A program made the translations under genes and the position numbers. A stretch of 64,000 nt of DNA from CAXBGS01 sp963975425 (lineage in GTDB: Bacteria > Planctomycetota > Planctomycetia > Pirellulales > Pirellulaceae): NCBI GenBank assembly GCA_963975425.1, contig CAXBGS010000005.1, positions 372,001 through 436,000 of the forward strand. Direction: 5' to 3'. Shown here in pieces: positions 1-7,531 of the stretch. The notes below the pieces were generated by a model. It was not told where the DNA came from. It saw nothing but the letters and a program-made list of their open reading frames with translations, and ran no database searches. Positions within the stretch are counted from its first letter, which is position 1. Every line of letters begins with the position of its first letter.

Positions 1-666
1 GTTAATGATGTCACGGATGATTTGATTCACGGCGAACAAGCCGATCAAAACGGGCAACAATTGAAACCCATCGTTCATCTGAGTGAATCCCAAGGTCAAT
101 CGAGTCTCGCCCGTTGCGGCATTGATGCCGGGCATGGCCAACAGGATGCCCAAGAAGCCGGAAAACAACGCTTTGGGCAACGACTTGTCGCCCAACGTCG
201 CAATCAACACCAAAGCCATCATGACGAGCGAGAAGTATTCGAAGTAACCAAACTTTGAAGACAAGATCGCAATCGGACTTGTCAGCAGCACCAGGAAGAC
301 CCACGAAATCATGCCGCCGAAAAACGAGGCCATCACGCCCAGGCCCAGCGCGCGACCTGGCTGTCCTTGCCGGGCCATCGGATATCCGTCCAACGTCGTG
401 ATGATCGATGCCGGTGTCCCTGGCATGCGCAACAGCGTAGCCGTGATCATTCCGCCACTGACCGCGCCGACGTAAATACTGATCAACAGCGCCATCGATG
501 CCAAAGGGTCCGCGCCATAGGTCAACGGCAAGACAAGAGCGATCAACATCGTCCCCGTCAGTCCCGGCACCGCACCGACGAAAATGCCGAGTGCCGTACC
601 GACGAAGACGACCATCATTCCCGATGGGCTAAACAGCAGTGAAAAGGCTTCTTCGAGTCCAGGCAT
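1..666 (-). CDS. TctA-family tripartite tricarboxylate transporter permease (partial, 3' end outside window)
   Basis: This is the N-terminal 222 residues of a polytopic inner-membrane protein; the rest lies left of the window. The translation starts MPGLEEAFSLLFSP and carries the TctA signature GIFVGAVPGLTGTM (about residues 27-40), then several long hydrophobic stretches (about 42-70, 106-130, 145-160, 165-180). In this family the large TctA subunit works with a small TctB subunit and a periplasmic TctC binding protein to import carboxylates with Na+ or H+; the partners would have to lie outside the window. Family members are usually near 500 residues, so a little under half is visible. The start is the ATG at 666; no clear ribosome binding site precedes it. 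Substrate cannot be told from sequence. Confidence 0.85.
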   Translation of the reverse strand, partial: MPGLEEAFSLLFSPSGMMVVFVGTALGIFVGAVPGLTGTMLIALVLPLTYGADPLASMALLISIYVGAVSGGMITATLLRMPGTPASIITTLDGYPMARQGQPGRALGLGVMASFFGGMISWVFLVLLTSPIAILSSKFGYFEYFSLVMMALVLIATLGDKSLPKALFSGFLGILLAMPGINAATGETRLTLGFTQMNDGFQLLPVLIGLFAVNQIIRDIIN

Positions 667-1005
667 CAGCGTTAAGTATCGATCTTCTCGTGAATCGCAA
701 TCGGTCAGCGAGAGAGTTTAACGCAGTGACGCGAGAGGCGGGGGCGTCCATTGTAAATGCTCAAGATGGAACGCGTTAGATTTCGTTGCAACAATCTTGG
801 ATGCTTGAACTGATTCTAACGGAACCCATCACGGCTTGTCTTCGCCTCTCATAGGCGGATGGTTTTATGGGCACCGACAACCATGCCTAAACCCATGGCT
901 GGACCGGCCACGATGCGCATGACCGTAGCTGCCTTCGCTGGTAGGTGGATATTCTGAGATTGCCATGGTCTGACCGACGTTGCGACACATGCATCACCCG
1001 TCCAG
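667..1005. other. Intergenic spacer between mqnE and the TctA gene
   Basis: These 339 bases separate two minus-strand genes. I see no convincing gene, hairpin terminator or sigma-70 promoter in it. It must hold the 3' end of the menaquinone transcript and probably the promoter of the transporter gene. Confidence 0.5.
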
Positions 1006-2160
1006 CTAGACGACCGCGACATCATCCACCGATGCACCGACTTTCCACTGGGTGAAGTCATTCTCGTCGCGGTGGATGCGTCGATAAACGGTATCGCGTT
1101 CGATTGGCTCTCGCCCCGCTTCTGCGATCAAGTCTTTGATCTGGTCGACCGACAAGCACTCGGGAGTCGTTGCGCCGGCGTCATGATAGATCAACTCGTG
1201 CCGAACCGTTCCGTCGATGTCGTCGGCTCCATATGCGAGCGCCGTCTGCGCGGTTTCGACGCCCAGCATGATCCAATACGCCTTGATGTGCTGGACGTTG
1301 TCCAGCATCAAACGGCTGATCGCCATGGTCCGCAAGTCCATCAAAGCCGACGGCTTCTTGATATCCGCCAGCTTGGTGTTTTCGGGGTGAAATGCCAGCG
1401 GAATGAATACCTGAAAGCCGCCAGTTTCGTCTTGCAGGTCGCGCAACCGAATCAAATGGTCGATGCGGTGGTAGGCGTTTTCGACATGGCCATACAGCAT
1501 CGTACAATTGGTCCGCAAACCGACTTCGTGAGCTGTGCGGTGAATATCCAGCCACGCTCGCGTGTTGGCTTTGTGCTCGCACAGCTGATCACGAACCTCG
1601 GGATGAAAGATCTCGGCACCGCCGCCTGGCATGCTGCCTAGGCCCGCCTGCTTTAAATCCTCGAGCACCCAACGGACGGATTTCTTGGTTTGAAATTCAA
1701 ACCAATTGATTTCGACCGCGGTCCATCCCTTCAAATGAATCTGGGGATAGTTTTCGTGCAGCAGTTCGATCAGATGTCGATACCATTCATACGGTTTCTG
1801 ATGATGCAATCCGCCCACGATGTGCATTTCTGTGCAGCCGTTTTCGGTCGCCTCACGACCACGCTGCAGCACCTGTTCGTCACTCATCACGTACCCCTTG
1901 GGGTCACGTAAGTCGCTGCGGAACGCGCAGAACCGGCATCGATAGACACACACATTGGTCGGATTCAGGTGTGTGTTGATGTTGAAATAGCCGACGTTGC
2001 CGTTTTTGCGCTCGCGCACGAGATTGGCAAGTTCGCCGATTTCCTGCATCGGAACATCAGGCTCGTACAGAAAGATCCCGTCGTCCAGAGTTAGTCGCTG
2101 ATCTGATTCGACTTTATCTCGGATCTCGCGAAAGCGGGCGTCACGTTCGGTTTGGTTCAT
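1006..2160 (-). CDS. mqnE: Aminodeoxyfutalosine synthase (radical SAM)
   Basis: Radical SAM enzyme of the futalosine menaquinone pathway; it joins 3-[(1-carboxyvinyl)oxy]benzoate to the adenosyl group of SAM to give aminodeoxyfutalosine. The CX3CX2C iron-sulfur motif is visible as CVYRCRFC at residues 71-78, preceded by NTHLNPTNV, a typical lead-in for MqnE/MqnC/CofH-type enzymes. The long GGLHHQKPYEWY segment and the length of 384 residues fit MqnE better than MqnC. I chose the ATG at 2160 over the upstream TTG at 2178 because a GGA-type ribosome site (TTGGATATAAA) lies just before it and it follows the UbiA-type stop codon by two bases. It is the last gene of the menG-ubiX-ubiA-mqnE run. 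The other early enzymes (MqnA, MqnC, MqnD) are not in the window. Confidence 0.88.
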   Translation of the reverse strand: MNQTERDARFREIRDKVESDQRLTLDDGIFLYEPDVPMQEIGELANLVRERKNGNVGYFNINTHLNPTNVCVYRCRFCAFRSDLRDPKGYVMSDEQVLQRGREATENGCTEMHIVGGLHHQKPYEWYRHLIELLHENYPQIHLKGWTAVEINWFEFQTKKSVRWVLEDLKQAGLGSMPGGGAEIFHPEVRDQLCEHKANTRAWLDIHRTAHEVGLRTNCTMLYGHVENAYHRIDHLIRLRDLQDETGGFQVFIPLAFHPENTKLADIKKPSALMDLRTMAISRLMLDNVQHIKAYWIMLGVETAQTALAYGADDIDGTVRHELIYHDAGATTPECLSVDQIKDLIAEAGREPIERDTVYRRIHRDENDFTQWKVGASVDDVAVV

Positions 2161-2162
2161 TT

Positions 2163-3074
2163 TTATATCCAACAACAATCTGCGGTGCCGATCACCAATA
2201 ACGTCAAACTAATCACCGCGTTGGTATCAAAGAAGGCCTGGTTGACTCGATTCAAGTCGTTCGGGCTGACCAAACGATGCTGACGGATAACCAGCGCAGT
2301 GATAACCGCCAAGACCGCCCAAAACGCAACTCCCAATCCCGCCCGATGCGCGACGAGGGGTAACGCGGCCAGGAAAACCAGCATCACCGCGTGCGAAGCT
2401 GCGGCGATCCGAAGCGCGCCAGCCACACCATACCGCGACGGCACGCTGTGCAGGCCCTGTTGGCGATCAAAATCGGCGTCCTGACACGCATAGATGATGT
2501 CGAATCCCGTAACCCAAGCCGCAACGGCCGCCGCCAGTACGACGGGAGGCAACAGATCCGAGGGAAACGAAAAGATGACTGGTCCGCGAATGGCAGCCCA
2601 AACACAAATCGGCGAAAGGCTGAGCGCGACCCCAAGCCATAAATGCGCCGCCGATGTAAACCGCTTGGCCAATGAATAGCCGCACAAGAATATCAGGACG
2701 GGTATCGATGCGGCTAGCGGAACCCAGTTCGGCCAAAACAAGGCCGTGGATCCAATGAACCCAAGCGAACATGCGAGGGTAAAGATCATCACTTGGGTCC
2801 GCGAAAGAATTCCGGCCGGCAAATGCCTGGATGCCGTCCGCTCGTTGGCCGCGTCGATCCGATGATCAACCAATCGATTGAAGGCCATGGCCGCGCTGCG
2901 TGCGAATACCATGCACAGCAGAATTCCGATCATATCCCGCACACGCACCGCTGGATGTTCGCCTGAGGGCAAGGGCGTCGAATAGGCCATCACCGCCGCC
3001 AGCGCGGCAAACGGCAGCGCAAATACGGTATGGCTAAATCGAATCAGGCCCAGCCAGTCAGAGATTCGGGACAT
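2163..3074 (-). CDS. mqnP: UbiA-family prenyltransferase of the futalosine menaquinone route (MqnP-like)
   Basis: Membrane prenyltransferase of 303 residues, about eight hydrophobic segments. The two Asp-rich Mg-diphosphate motifs of the UbiA family are visible: NRLVDHRID at residues 66-74 and DIIYACQDADFD at about 192-203. Its place between a UbiX-type gene and mqnE points to attachment of the polyprenyl tail to the 1,4-dihydroxy-6-naphthoate product of the futalosine pathway, rather than 4-hydroxybenzoate or heme O chemistry; that is inference from context. The ATG at 3074 is used; a TTG one codon upstream is possible. The stop lies two bases before the mqnE ATG, so translation is probably coupled. 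Confidence 0.85.
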   Translation of the reverse strand: MSRISDWLGLIRFSHTVFALPFAALAAVMAYSTPLPSGEHPAVRVRDMIGILLCMVFARSAAMAFNRLVDHRIDAANERTASRHLPAGILSRTQVMIFTLACSLGFIGSTALFWPNWVPLAASIPVLIFLCGYSLAKRFTSAAHLWLGVALSLSPICVWAAIRGPVIFSFPSDLLPPVVLAAAVAAWVTGFDIIYACQDADFDRQQGLHSVPSRYGVAGALRIAAASHAVMLVFLAALPLVAHRAGLGVAFWAVLAVITALVIRQHRLVSPNDLNRVNQAFFDTNAVISLTLLVIGTADCCWI

Positions 3075-3123
3075 CAAAACATCGGAACAAAAAGAGTTGA
3101 AGGAAACACGAATTACAGGTAGG

Positions 3124-3774
3124 TCACTCGCCCCAACGCGCGATGAGCTGGTTGTCGAGTCCGAGTTGATCGAGAATCCGGCTGACGATGAAATCCACCA
3201 CGTCGTCCAGTGTCTTCACGCCGTGATACCAGCCGGGCATGGCGGGCAGAATGACGGCACCCGCCGCAGCGAGCCGGTGCATGTTTTCAAGCTGCAGCAC
3301 GCTGCAAGGCGTTTCTCGAGGGACCAAGATCAGCTTGCGATGCTCCTTCAAATGAACTTCGGCGGCTCGCTGGATCAAGTTTGATGCGGCCGCGCGAGCG
3401 ATCCCGCTCAGTGTGCTTCCGCTGCACGGGCAAACCACCATCGCTCGCGTCCGAAACGAGCCGCTTGCGATCGGCGTCAAGTAATCGTCGTATTGATGAT
3501 AGGCAATCGTCTCGATTGAGATCGGGTCACGATTTGGATCGTGATTTCCTATCGCCCATGCGGGGACATGGTCGACCAAAGCCTGCAGATCGGGCCTGCG
3601 CACATCAATCGACAATCCCAATTCTTCCTGGATCACCGCGGCGCCGCTGGGGCTGATCGTCAAATGCAGCGGAACGCCACTGCGGCAAAGTGTCTGCAGC
3701 AACCGCACTGCATAAGGCACGCCACTGGCGCCGGTGATGGCCAACACGACCGGTAAGTCATCGGAACTGCTCAT
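3124..3774 (-). CDS. ubiX: UbiX-family flavin prenyltransferase
   Basis: 216-residue member of the UbiX/Pad1 family, which makes prenylated FMN, the cofactor of UbiD-type decarboxylases. The N-terminal Rossmann start reads VVLAITGASGVPYAVRLL (GASG at 15-18), and the family pattern SGTLSGIA / NLIQRAAEV / ILVPRETPCS is seen at about 118-155. In menaquinone biosynthesis by the futalosine route a UbiD/UbiX pair removes the naphthoate carboxyl group. A UbiD-type partner is not in the window. The ATG at 3774 overlaps the menG stop codon by four bases (ATGA), a sign of translational coupling; 49 bases separate its stop from the UbiA-type gene. Confidence 0.9.
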   Translation of the reverse strand: MSSSDDLPVVLAITGASGVPYAVRLLQTLCRSGVPLHLTISPSGAAVIQEELGLSIDVRRPDLQALVDHVPAWAIGNHDPNRDPISIETIAYHQYDDYLTPIASGSFRTRAMVVCPCSGSTLSGIARAAASNLIQRAAEVHLKEHRKLILVPRETPCSVLQLENMHRLAAAGAVILPAMPGWYHGVKTLDDVVDFIVSRILDQLGLDNQLIARWGE

Positions 3775-4535
3775 GACGACCCCGGTTTGGTTCCTTCGTA
3801 AATGGTCGCAACGCCAATGGTCATGGGCGTGAATTTAACGTCGATCAGACCGGCGTCGGTCATTCGATCGGCTAACGCTTGACCGTCGGGAAACTGCGCC
3901 ACTGATTGCGGCAGATATTCGTAGGCCGACTTGTTGTTGCGAGCGAAAAACTGGCCGACTCGCGGCAAGACATGACTGAAATAGAAACCGTAAAGCTGGC
4001 GAAGTCCCAACAGGCTCGGACGCGAAAATTCCAGCACCATGACTTGCCCGCCGGGTGCACAAACGCGAGCCATTTCGCGCAGACCTTGATCCGTGTCGGC
4101 GACGTTGCGAAGTCCGAATGCAACCGTCACACACTGGAACGTGTCCGTTGGAAACGGAAGCGCCTGTGAGTCGGCTTCCAAGAAATTCACGCCCTTGGTG
4201 CGTTCATCTCGTTTGTCGCGAGCAATCTCAAGCATCGCGTAGCAAAAATCGCTGCCGACAACTTCGACGTTCTCCGGCACCTTTTTCGCTATCGCGATGG
4301 CTAAGTCGCCCGTACCCGTGCACGTATCCAAGATCGGCTGGTCGTTGCGTACACGAAGTCGCTTGACCGCTTGTGATCGCCAATAGCGATCAATATTCAG
4401 CGACAACAGATGATTCATCGCGTCGTATCGCGGCGCAATTTGCCGAAACATTTCTTCGACGCGCTGGCCGCTCTTGTCGACTCCGATTGAATCGTCTCGT
4501 TCGTTCGTTTCGGAGTCAGCGATGGATGAAGTCAT
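3771..4535 (-). CDS. menG: Demethylmenaquinone methyltransferase
   Basis: Class I SAM-dependent methyltransferase of 254 residues that methylates demethylmenaquinone, the last step of menaquinone synthesis (UbiE/MenG family). Visible signatures are VEEMFRQIAPRYDAMNHLLS (26-45), SAM motif I ILDTCTGTGDLAI (68-80), VTVAFGLRNVADTDQGLREM, and VMVLEFSRP. Length and motif order are ordinary. It is the first gene of the minus-strand menaquinone operon and is preceded by a 117-base gap after the isochorismatase-like gene, which may hold the operon promoter; no clear -35/-10 pair is evident there. Because the naphthoquinone is made by the futalosine route, menG rather than ubiE is the better name. Confidence 0.9.
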   Translation of the reverse strand: MTSSIADSETNERDDSIGVDKSGQRVEEMFRQIAPRYDAMNHLLSLNIDRYWRSQAVKRLRVRNDQPILDTCTGTGDLAIAIAKKVPENVEVVGSDFCYAMLEIARDKRDERTKGVNFLEADSQALPFPTDTFQCVTVAFGLRNVADTDQGLREMARVCAPGGQVMVLEFSRPSLLGLRQLYGFYFSHVLPRVGQFFARNNKSAYEYLPQSVAQFPDGQALADRMTDAGLIDVKFTPMTIGVATIYEGTKPGSS

Positions 4536-4652
4536 TCGTTTTTAACAGAGACGCGAATCGTGCGGCAACCATGCACGACGTGTTTCATCCTTGATTGTTA
4601 AAAGTAGACGATGTCATCGAACACCGCCGTTGTCATTGCGTGTCGAAACCGG

Positions 4653-5336
4653 CTACCGAGACGTGCCAGGTTTTGGCGGCCCCGGTTTTGGAGGCCCGTG
4701 TTTTGGAGGCCCGTGTTTTGGAGGCTTCCGCTTTGGCGGCGGTCCTTTCGGATCCTCTTGCCCAAAGGACTTCACCAGACCGCTGATCGTTTTGAAACTT
4801 GGATGATCAGCCGTGGAAAGCCATTCGAACATGACCGATTCGGCAGCGATGACCGTCGCCCCGCTGTCTCGCATCCGATCCAGCGCGGTTTCATGGTCGC
4901 GACCATGGCGTGCGGCAACGGCTTCGGCGACCACAAAGACTCGCAACCCTTCCGCCAGCAAGTCGAGCACGGTTTGAACCACACACACGTGCGTTTCGAT
5001 GCCAACGACCACGATTTGATCGCGTCCCGAATCACACCATTCGTCGAGTGAGCCGCGGCACACGGCGGCGGAGAAATCGAGTTTTTCTTCGGCCTCGATT
5101 TGACGTTCGTCCAGCAATGACGCGATGGCCGGGACCAGAGGCCCGAGACCTTTGGGGTATTGGACGGTTGCGGCAACGGGAACCTGCAATTGCTCCGCCG
5201 CTTTCATCAAGCGGCATGTCTGACGAACCACAGGTTCGCCCGACGGAACAACCGGCACCAACTTTTCCTGCAAATCAATGACCAGCAAGGCACTGCGGCG
5301 AACATCAAGTCGTTCGGGCGATCGCACGTGCGGCAT
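4653..5336 (-). CDS. Isochorismatase-fold cysteine hydrolase with Lys/Pro-rich repeat tail
   Basis: 227-residue protein of the isochorismatase/nicotinamidase-like superfamily. The catalytic triad pattern is visible: Asp21 in LLVIDLQE, Lys85 in EEKLDFSA, and Cys118 in VGIETHVCVVQT. The sequence resembles the YcaC/hydrolase branch used for amide or unknown substrates rather than EntB; the substrate is unknown. The oddity is the C-terminal tail (about 196-227), made of a KHGPP/KPGPP five-residue repeat encoded by four 15-base units. It follows the FmdB-type gene by two bases and closes the chaperone run. No membrane segment or signal peptide is seen. The start ATG at 5336 is certain within a few codons because the N-terminus aligns with the family strand beta1. 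Confidence 0.82.
   Translation of the reverse strand: MPHVRSPERLDVRRSALLVIDLQEKLVPVVPSGEPVVRQTCRLMKAAEQLQVPVAATVQYPKGLGPLVPAIASLLDERQIEAEEKLDFSAAVCRGSLDEWCDSGRDQIVVVGIETHVCVVQTVLDLLAEGLRVFVVAEAVAARHGRDHETALDRMRDSGATVIAAESVMFEWLSTADHPSFKTISGLVKSFGQEDPKGPPPKRKPPKHGPPKHGPPKPGPPKPGTSR
4671..4730 (-). repeat. 15-nt tandem repeat in the isochorismatase-like gene, four units
   Basis: Units at 4671, 4686, 4701 and 4716 share the plus-strand core TTTTGGAGGCCCGTG; the middle two are identical and the outer two diverged. They encode KPGPP and KHGPP on the minus strand. The period keeps the reading frame. Confidence 0.9.
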
Positions 5337-5338
5337 CG

Positions 5339-5662
5339 TTAGGAGTCACTGCTGGAGGATTTCTTTGCGTCGCCGCCGGAACTGGATTTCTTATCGCCCG
5401 ACGATTTCGACGACTTGCCCGAGTCACCGGACGGCTCGGCTGACTTCTTATCCGCTTTTTCAGCCTTCTTGTAACCCTCGCTTCGATAATCCGTTTGATA
5501 GAAGCCGCTGCCTTTGAAAACGATCGCTGCACCGGTGCCGAACAAGCGGCTGAGCTTGTTCTTGCCACATTCAGGGCATTTTTTCTTGACGGGATCGTTG
5601 ATCCCTTGAAAGATTTCTAGGCTGTGACCACAGGCGCCACATTCATAGTCATAAGTTGGCAT
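5339..5662 (-). CDS. FmdB-family zinc ribbon protein
   Basis: 107-residue protein that starts MPTYDYECGACGH, the typical FmdB/CxxC zinc-ribbon start. Two knuckles are seen, Cys8/Cys11 and Cys29/Cys32, followed by SRLFGTGAAIVFKGSGFYQTDY, the usual end of the conserved part. The last 40 residues are a low-complexity Ser/Lys/Gly tail (KSSKSSGDKKSSSGGD type). The family was named after a regulator in formamidase operons, but its general role is unsettled. It lies 8 bases after grpE and 2 bases before the isochorismatase-like gene, so all three are probably on one transcript with dnaJ. Confidence 0.88.
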   Translation of the reverse strand: MPTYDYECGACGHSLEIFQGINDPVKKKCPECGKNKLSRLFGTGAAIVFKGSGFYQTDYRSEGYKKAEKADKKSAEPSGDSGKSSKSSGDKKSSSGGDAKKSSSSDS

Positions 5663-5670
5663 TTCGAACC

Positions 5671-6261
5671 TCAGTTGGATGCATCACCGCTGCCGGTACT
5701 AACAACGACTTGACTTGGCCGCACGACTCGATCGTGCATCTGGAAACCGGTGACCGCAACATGGGCGACTGTCCCGGCCGCGAACTCAGGGCTGGGCATT
5801 TGCGAAATCGCTTCGTGAAAATTCGGATCGAACAGTTCGCCCTGAGCCGGAATTTCACGGACGCCGTGTTTCCGCAGTGTATCGTCAAGCTGTTTGACGA
5901 CCATGGCAACGCCGTCACGCAGGGCAGCGGAATCATCCGTATCGGCAGCGGCTTCGACCGCGCGGTTCAGGTTGTCTCGCACGTCAAGAATCTCGGCGAC
6001 CAACGGCAGCGGCGCGAACTTGACTTGGTCCTCAAAATCGCGGCGCATTCGCTTACGAAAATTCTCGGCTTCGGCTTGCGCCATCAAGACTCGTTTGTCG
6101 GCCTCATCAGCGGTCGCGCGAAGCCGTTCCATCTCTTGATCACGGGTCTCGGGTTGCGCCGGGTTGGGATCGCCGGCCGGATCAGGCTGTTGGTTGATCG
6201 CCTCGTCATGAGCTTGATCATTGGCGCCGGATGCTTGTTCTTGGTCGTTTTCTTTGTTCAT
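5671..6261 (-). CDS. grpE: Nucleotide exchange factor GrpE
   Basis: 196-residue GrpE, which releases ADP from DnaK. An acidic, Gln/Asp/Pro-rich N-terminal arm (1-45) leads into a long coiled coil (about 45-90, with QAEAENFRKRMRRDFED) and the beta-rich C-terminal head with the family motif GVREIPAQGELFDPNFHEAI. The ATG at 6261 is preferred; a GTG at 6273, overlapping the dnaJ stop, would add four residues. It follows dnaJ by eight bases. No dnaK gene lies in the window, which is common in planctomycetes where dnaK is elsewhere. Confidence 0.93.
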   Translation of the reverse strand: MNKENDQEQASGANDQAHDEAINQQPDPAGDPNPAQPETRDQEMERLRATADEADKRVLMAQAEAENFRKRMRRDFEDQVKFAPLPLVAEILDVRDNLNRAVEAAADTDDSAALRDGVAMVVKQLDDTLRKHGVREIPAQGELFDPNFHEAISQMPSPEFAAGTVAHVAVTGFQMHDRVVRPSQVVVSTGSGDASN

Positions 6262-6269
6262 CTTGATTC

Positions 6270-7427
6270 TCACGATTCCTGTGTCTGCGTGTCGTGATCG
6301 GCGTCAAAGAACGTTCGCAGCTTTGACAAGAACGACGTCCGCTGTGGAAGCACGCTGTCGTGATCCAAATCGGCAAGTTCTCGTAGCAAACGTTCTTGAT
6401 CGCTGCTTAATTTTTTAGGCACTTCGACAAAGACTTGAACCAACAAGTCTCCGGCGCGACCGCCACGCGGGTCAACAACGCCTTGGCCACGAACTTTGAA
6501 CACCTCGCCCGTTTGGGTCCCCGGTTCGATGCGCAGCGAATGCGGACCGTCGAGGGTGGGCACTTCAATTTCGGCACCAAGGGCTGCTTGGCTATATGAA
6601 ATCGGCAACTGCAAAATCAGATGGTTGCCGTCACGTTTGAAAAGTTCATGGGGTTTGACGGTGATAAAACAGTAACAATCGCCGGGCGGTCCGCCATCAG
6701 GACTCGCTTCGCCCTCGCCCTGCAATCGAACCCGCATTTGATCGTCGACACCCGCTGGGATCTCGACGTTCAATTCTGCTTTTTCGTTTTGCAGCCCGCT
6801 GCCTCGGCACTCACCGCACGGCTGGCTGATCATTTGTCCGGCACCGTTACAATTCGGGCAAGCCGTTTGAACGCGCAAGATGCCGGCCGATTGAATGACT
6901 TGTCCGCGACCGCCACAGGTATCACACGTGACGGGTTGGCTGCCCGGTTCGGCGCCACTGCCTTCACAATGGTCACAGCGAATACGACGCCGGAATGAAA
7001 TGTCTTTATTGACCCCGCGAGCGGCCTCTTCCAGCGTCAGCGTTACCTGACACCGGATGTCAGCCCCACGGCGTACGCGGCGACGTTTGCCGCCGCCGGC
7101 GGTGCGTCCGCCAAACAAGTCACCGAACATTCCGCCGCCAAACAGATCGCCGAACGCTTCGAAAATATCTTCGACTTCGTTGAACTGTTGACCGGCGCCT
7201 TCGAGACCGGCATGGCCGTGACGATCGTATCGAGCGCGTTTGTCGGGATCGCTCAGCACTTCGTACGCCTCAGACGCTTGCTTAAAGCGTTCGACAGCAT
7301 CTTCGTCGTCGCGGTTGGAATCTGGGTGGTACTTGATCGCAAGTTTTCGATACGCACGATCAAGTTCCGCCTTACCCGCCGATTTCTCGACTTGCAGGAC
7401 TTCGTAATAGCAAGTTTTTTCCGACAT
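6270..7427 (-). CDS. dnaJ: Chaperone DnaJ (type I)
   Basis: 385-residue type I J-protein, the co-chaperone that stimulates DnaK ATPase. Order of parts: J domain with HPD at 34-36; Gly/Phe-rich linker with repeated GDLFGG; zinc centre with four CxxCxGxG-type repeats (CDHCEGSG, CDTCGGRG, CPNCNGAG, CGECRGSG, about 151-212); then the C-terminal substrate-binding domains. The ATG at 7427 (MSEKTCYYEVL) is used; an upstream TTG at 7451 would only add an unlikely tail. The start lies 33 bases after the T-tract of an intrinsic terminator that closes the groEL block, so it may depend on terminator readthrough or on a promoter inside groEL. Confidence 0.95.
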   Translation of the reverse strand: MSEKTCYYEVLQVEKSAGKAELDRAYRKLAIKYHPDSNRDDEDAVERFKQASEAYEVLSDPDKRARYDRHGHAGLEGAGQQFNEVEDIFEAFGDLFGGGMFGDLFGGRTAGGGKRRRVRRGADIRCQVTLTLEEAARGVNKDISFRRRIRCDHCEGSGAEPGSQPVTCDTCGGRGQVIQSAGILRVQTACPNCNGAGQMISQPCGECRGSGLQNEKAELNVEIPAGVDDQMRVRLQGEGEASPDGGPPGDCYCFITVKPHELFKRDGNHLILQLPISYSQAALGAEIEVPTLDGPHSLRIEPGTQTGEVFKVRGQGVVDPRGGRAGDLLVQVFVEVPKKLSSDQERLLRELADLDHDSVLPQRTSFLSKLRTFFDADHDTQTQES

Positions 7428-7460
7428 GCCGGTTTTTGGCTGTGTACGCAAAGGACGATC

Positions 7461-7501
7461 AAAAAAAAGGTCGCTGGCCGAACGTCGTTCGGCCAGCGAC
7501 C
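7461..7501 (-). terminator. Strong intrinsic terminator between groEL and dnaJ
   Basis: A perfect 15-bp inverted repeat (7469-7483 with 7487-7501) with a 3-base loop is followed on the minus strand by eight T residues (7468-7461). This has every mark of a Rho-independent terminator for the groEL-groES-groEL transcript. It stops only 33 bases before the dnaJ ATG. Confidence 0.92.
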
Positions 7502-7531
7502 CGGTGGAGTTGGCCGCGTCAGATCACCGGG

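Noticed and set aside
849..1061. A 70-codon minus-strand frame at the end of mqnE
   Set aside because: It overlaps the mqnE end in another frame and has no ribosome site or family-like sequence.
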